In this document: positions 5,272 through 7,732 of the stretch, piece after piece
How the letters are laid out: every line of letters starts with the position of its first letter
Numbering within the stretch: position 1 is the stretch's first letter
Assembly (NCBI GenBank): GCA_030639305.1
Contig: DAOWCY010000281.1
Span: 1-7,732, forward strand
Reading direction: 5' to 3'
Length of the DNA stretch: 7,732 nt
Source: JAGLQA01 sp023135565
Lineage (GTDB): Bacteria; Acidobacteriota; Aminicenantia; UBA2199
Made by a program: the position numbers and the translations under genes
Notes under the pieces: model-generated
The model's database searches: none
Seen by the model: the letters and a program-made list of their open reading frames with translations, nothing else
Told to the model about the DNA's origin: nothing

Positions 5272-7524
5272 ATGAAATCGAAAACTAAAAGGACTATCTT
5301 ATTTATTTTTCTAATGGCGGTTGTGTTTTGTTTACCCGGTCCTGCTGTTACCGCTGCTGCCGGACAGGCGGAACAATCCGCCCCGGAACCGTCCCATAGG
5401 GTGCCCGAAGTAGGTGGAAAAATCAGCGTAGACGGTAAACTGGATGAACCCTTCTGGCAAAAGGCCCTGCTGTTGACATTAGATTACGAAGTGACGCCCG
5501 GGGAAAACATTAAACCCCCGGTACGCACCGAATTTTTGCTTGCTTATACCCGCACACACCTTTATGCCGCTTTCCGGGCCTATGACCCCCAGCCCGAAGC
5601 CATCCGCACCGCTTATGCCGACCGGGACAATTTCCCCGACCACGATTTTGTCGGGCTTATCTTAGACACCTTTAATGAAAAACGCCGTACCTATAATTTT
5701 TACTGCAACCCTTTCGGCATCCAGGCCGACGGCATCCAGGGTTCCCAGGGTTGGGTGGAGTGGGACGGCATCTGGGATTCCACCGGCCGCCTCACCGACC
5801 GGGGTTACATCGTGGAAATGTCTATTCCTTTCAGCACCATCCGTTTCCAGCGCAAAAAGGGCGACCAGGTATGGCGTTTCGATGCCATACGCAAATATCC
5901 CCGCAAGTTCAACACCATGATCGGCTACTTTCCCCGTGACCGCAGCAACTTCTGCTACACCTGCCAGATGAAAGAACTCATCGGTTTTGCCGGGGCGTAC
6001 AAGGGAAAAAGCCTCGAATTAGACCCCACCCTTTCCGGCTTAGTCACCCAGGAGCGGGAAAATTTCCCCGCCCCCGAATGGGGCGAAAAAGACACCGAAT
6101 TGGACCCCGGTATCACCGCCCGTTGGGGTTTTACCCCCAATATGACCCTCAGCGCCGCGGTAAACCCCGATTTCTCCCAGGTAGAAGCAGATGCGGCCCA
6201 GTTGGACATCAACACCCAGTTTGCCCTTTATTACCCGGAGAAACGCCCCTTTTTCATGGAAGGCAGCAGTATATTCGAAACCGGGCTGCCCGCGGTTTAC
6301 ACCCGTACCCTGGCAGACCCTGAATGGGGCGTCAAACTAACCGGCAAGGAAGGCGCTCATTCAGTGGGATTTTATTCAGCCATGGACAGTATGACCAACC
6401 TAATGCTGCCCGGCAGCCAATGGTCTCAAGCCACCACCCTAAGCATGAAGACGCTGGGTTCCGTGCTGCGCTATCGCTTAGATGTGGGAAAGATTTCCAC
6501 TTTAGGCCTGCTGCTCACCGACCGGGAAGGAGATGATTATTTCAACCGCCTGGCCGGGTTCGACGCATTTTTTAGACTGAGCAAAAAGAAGCATGTCACT
6601 TTTCAATTCCTTACCTCCCAGAGCCGCTACCCCGACCAGGTGGTAACCGATTACGGCCAACCGGACGGTAAGTTTACCGGCACGGCTTTAGATTTTATAT
6701 TCAGACATGAAAGCCGCAACCTGGCTTATTATCTCACTTACCGGCAGGTGGCCCCCGATTTCCGGGCCGATCTCGGCTTTATGCCCCAGGTGGGTTATCG
6801 GAAAGCAGCCGCCGGTTTTGCTTTAGCATCCTGGCGCAATCCCGGTTTTTGGTATACTTACCTGGGTGTGGAACCCTCCTTTGAATACGAAACCGACTAT
6901 GACGGCAATTTGCTTTTCAAGAACTACAAATTAACCTGCCAATACTTAGGGCCTGCCCAGGCCACGGTGATCTTGTTAGGCAATATAGGAAAACAATCCT
7001 TTTTGGGGAATATCTTCGACAACAATTACCTGAGTTTTATGGCCAATGTGCAGCCTTCGGGTAAGTTGAAATTGTGGTTGAACGGCGCTTACGGCGACCA
7101 GATTGATTTTTCCAATGTGCGTGCCGGCAGCAAGTTTTTGCTCAACCCCGGGATTTATTATAAAGCAGGGCGTCATTTCTCCGTCAGCCTCGATCATATA
7201 TACGAGCAGCTCGATATAGACGCAGGGCGGCTTTATACAGCCGATGTCACCAACCTGCGGTTAATTTACCAGTTCAGCAGGCGGGCGTTCCTGCGCACCA
7301 TTTTGCAATATGTCAACTACGATTACAACAGCGATAACTATCTTTTTCCCATAGACCCTGAATTCAAACATTTCTTTACCCAGGTTTTATTTTCTTATAA
7401 AATCAACCCGCAGACCGTGTTATTTATCGGTTATTCCGATGATTATTACGGTTATTTGCAGGTGCCCCTGACCCAGTCCAACCGGGCTTTATTCATCAAA
7501 ATCGGTTATGCCCTTCTCTTATAG
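5272..7524 (+). CDS. DUF5916-family outer-membrane beta-barrel protein with N-terminal CBM9-like domain
   Basis: This is a complete 750-residue exported protein whose molecular function is not established for the family. Residues 1-30 form a signal peptide: a basic KSKTKR start, a hydrophobic core and a likely cut after AAA at 28-30. There is no lipobox. Residues 47 to about 225 resemble the carbohydrate-binding family 9-like domain found at the front of these proteins (ISVDGKLDEPFWQKA, then LYAAFRAYDP, DHDFVGLILDTFNEKR and YIVEMSIPFSTIRF). The DUF5916 signature follows: NPDFSQVEADAAQLDIN (from residue 298), PEKRPFFMEGSSIF (from 322) and YTRTLADPEWGVKLTGK. The rest alternates aromatic and polar residues as in outer-membrane strands, ending FIKIGYALLL. 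A Cys-Tyr-Thr-Cys pair (228-231) lies between the two domains. It lies 232 bp after the NRPS on the same strand, so it may have its own promoter. Ligand and role are unknown; the family call is strong. Confidence 0.93.
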   Translation: MKSKTKRTILFIFLMAVVFCLPGPAVTAAAGQAEQSAPEPSHRVPEVGGKISVDGKLDEPFWQKALLLTLDYEVTPGENIKPPVRTEFLLAYTRTHLYAAFRAYDPQPEAIRTAYADRDNFPDHDFVGLILDTFNEKRRTYNFYCNPFGIQADGIQGSQGWVEWDGIWDSTGRLTDRGYIVEMSIPFSTIRFQRKKGDQVWRFDAIRKYPRKFNTMIGYFPRDRSNFCYTCQMKELIGFAGAYKGKSLELDPTLSGLVTQERENFPAPEWGEKDTELDPGITARWGFTPNMTLSAAVNPDFSQVEADAAQLDINTQFALYYPEKRPFFMEGSSIFETGLPAVYTRTLADPEWGVKLTGKEGAHSVGFYSAMDSMTNLMLPGSQWSQATTLSMKTLGSVLRYRLDVGKISTLGLLLTDREGDDYFNRLAGFDAFFRLSKKKHVTFQFLTSQSRYPDQVVTDYGQPDGKFTGTALDFIFRHESRNLAYYLTYRQVAPDFRADLGFMPQVGYRKAAAGFALASWRNPGFWYTYLGVEPSFEYETDYDGNLLFKNYKLTCQYLGPAQATVILLGNIGKQSFLGNIFDNNYLSFMANVQPSGKLKLWLNGAYGDQIDFSNVRAGSKFLLNPGIYYKAGRHFSVSLDHIYEQLDIDAGRLYTADVTNLRLIYQFSRRAFLRTILQYVNYDYNSDNYLFPIDPEFKHFFTQVLFSYKINPQTVLFIGYSDDYYGYLQVPLTQSNRALFIKIGYALLL

Positions 7525-7583
7525 GGATAAGGACACGAAACGGAATATAAAGTAACTATTCAGTTTTGGGAAAAGAAAAATTC

Positions 7584-7614
7584 AAAGCTTTTGTAGGGGG
7601 CTTTTCGCTTTTTT
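7584..7614 (+). terminator. Weak candidate terminator after the DUF5916 gene
   Basis: AAAGC at 7584-7588 can pair with GCTTT at 7600-7604, or with GCTTT starting at 7607 that runs into six T's. The stem is only five base pairs and AT-rich, so this is a weak candidate. Its position, 60 bases after the stop and before the intergenic repeat, is what makes it plausible. Confidence 0.3.
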
Positions 7615-7618
7615 AAAC

Positions 7619-7721
7619 AAAAGTTTTGTTCAAACTTTTTCAAAAGTTTGGCCCCCGGCAGGGCCGCCCAATACTGTTGCCTTAAGGCTTGGTGTGTTTT
7701 GCGAAGCAATAATGGGGGTCC
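7619..7721. repeat. Intergenic repeat, copy 2 (foldable mosaic, near the window edge)
   Basis: It opens with AAAAGTTT (7619-7626) and AAACTTTT (7632-7639). The second arm can instead pair with AAAAGTTTG (7642-7650), since CAAACTTTT at 7631-7639 is its exact complement, giving two competing hairpins. GGCCCCC (7650-7656) can pair with GGGGGTC (7714-7720, one wobble). This would enclose the shared 17-base block (7652-7668), the palindrome GCCTTAAGGC (7679-7688) and a TTGC-GAA-GCAA hairpin (7699-7709). The element shares its blocks with the spacer at 5101-5190 but in a different arrangement. It may continue past the window end. Confidence 0.65.
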
Positions 7722-7732
7722 AGGGGGAGCCT

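Noticed and set aside
5272..5364. Lipoprotein signal peptide on the DUF5916 protein
   Set aside because: The only cysteine in the region (Cys20) lacks a lipobox before it; an ordinary cleavage after AAA at 28-30 fits better.

Overview
The window holds two co-directional plus-strand genes and two repeat-rich intergenic spacers. The first gene (from the left edge to 5039) is the 3' part of a nonribosomal peptide synthetase (NRPS). The second (5272-7524) encodes a complete secreted DUF5916-family outer-membrane beta-barrel protein. The outer-membrane protein implies a diderm (Gram-negative-type) bacterium. The style of the NRPS, the repeats between and inside genes, and a DUF5916 protein together recall Acidobacteriota/Aminicenantes-like genomes. 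That placement is recollection and inference, not proof.

NRPS, 1-5039: the visible part reads [end of a condensation domain]-A-nMT-A-PCP-C-stop. All adenylation core motifs A1-A10 that I looked for are present. A methyltransferase of the NRPS N-methylating type sits between A8 and A9. The substrate pocket residues read D-V-W-H-I-S-L-V-D-K, very close to the classic serine code, so the module is predicted to load L-serine and N-methylate it. The chain then reaches a carrier domain with an intact phosphopantetheine serine and a last condensation-like domain. That domain's HHxxxDG motif has become DYxxxDG, so the catalytic histidine is missing. No thioesterase, reductase or further adenylation domain follows before the stop.

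Inside the adenylation domain, between motifs A6 and A7, the gene carries a short in-frame insertion of repeat DNA: a GC-rich hairpin followed by 2.3 copies of a 14-bp unit. It is translated as a Pro/Ser/His-rich loop.

Spacer 5040-5271 (232 bp) and spacer 7525-7732 (208 bp, cut by the window edge) share sequence blocks in different arrangements: a 21-bp AT-rich inverted repeat with one mismatch, GGCCCCC and AATGGGGG arms, and an identical 17-bp GC-rich block. They look like two variants of one dispersed, foldable intergenic repeat. The first spacer ends in a long AT-rich hairpin that directly abuts the Shine-Dalgarno sequence of the DUF5916 gene.

How the genes work together is not shown by the sequence. 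The same orientation would allow read-through, but a 232-bp structured spacer argues against tight translational coupling. A role of the barrel in moving or sensing the peptide is only a hypothesis.
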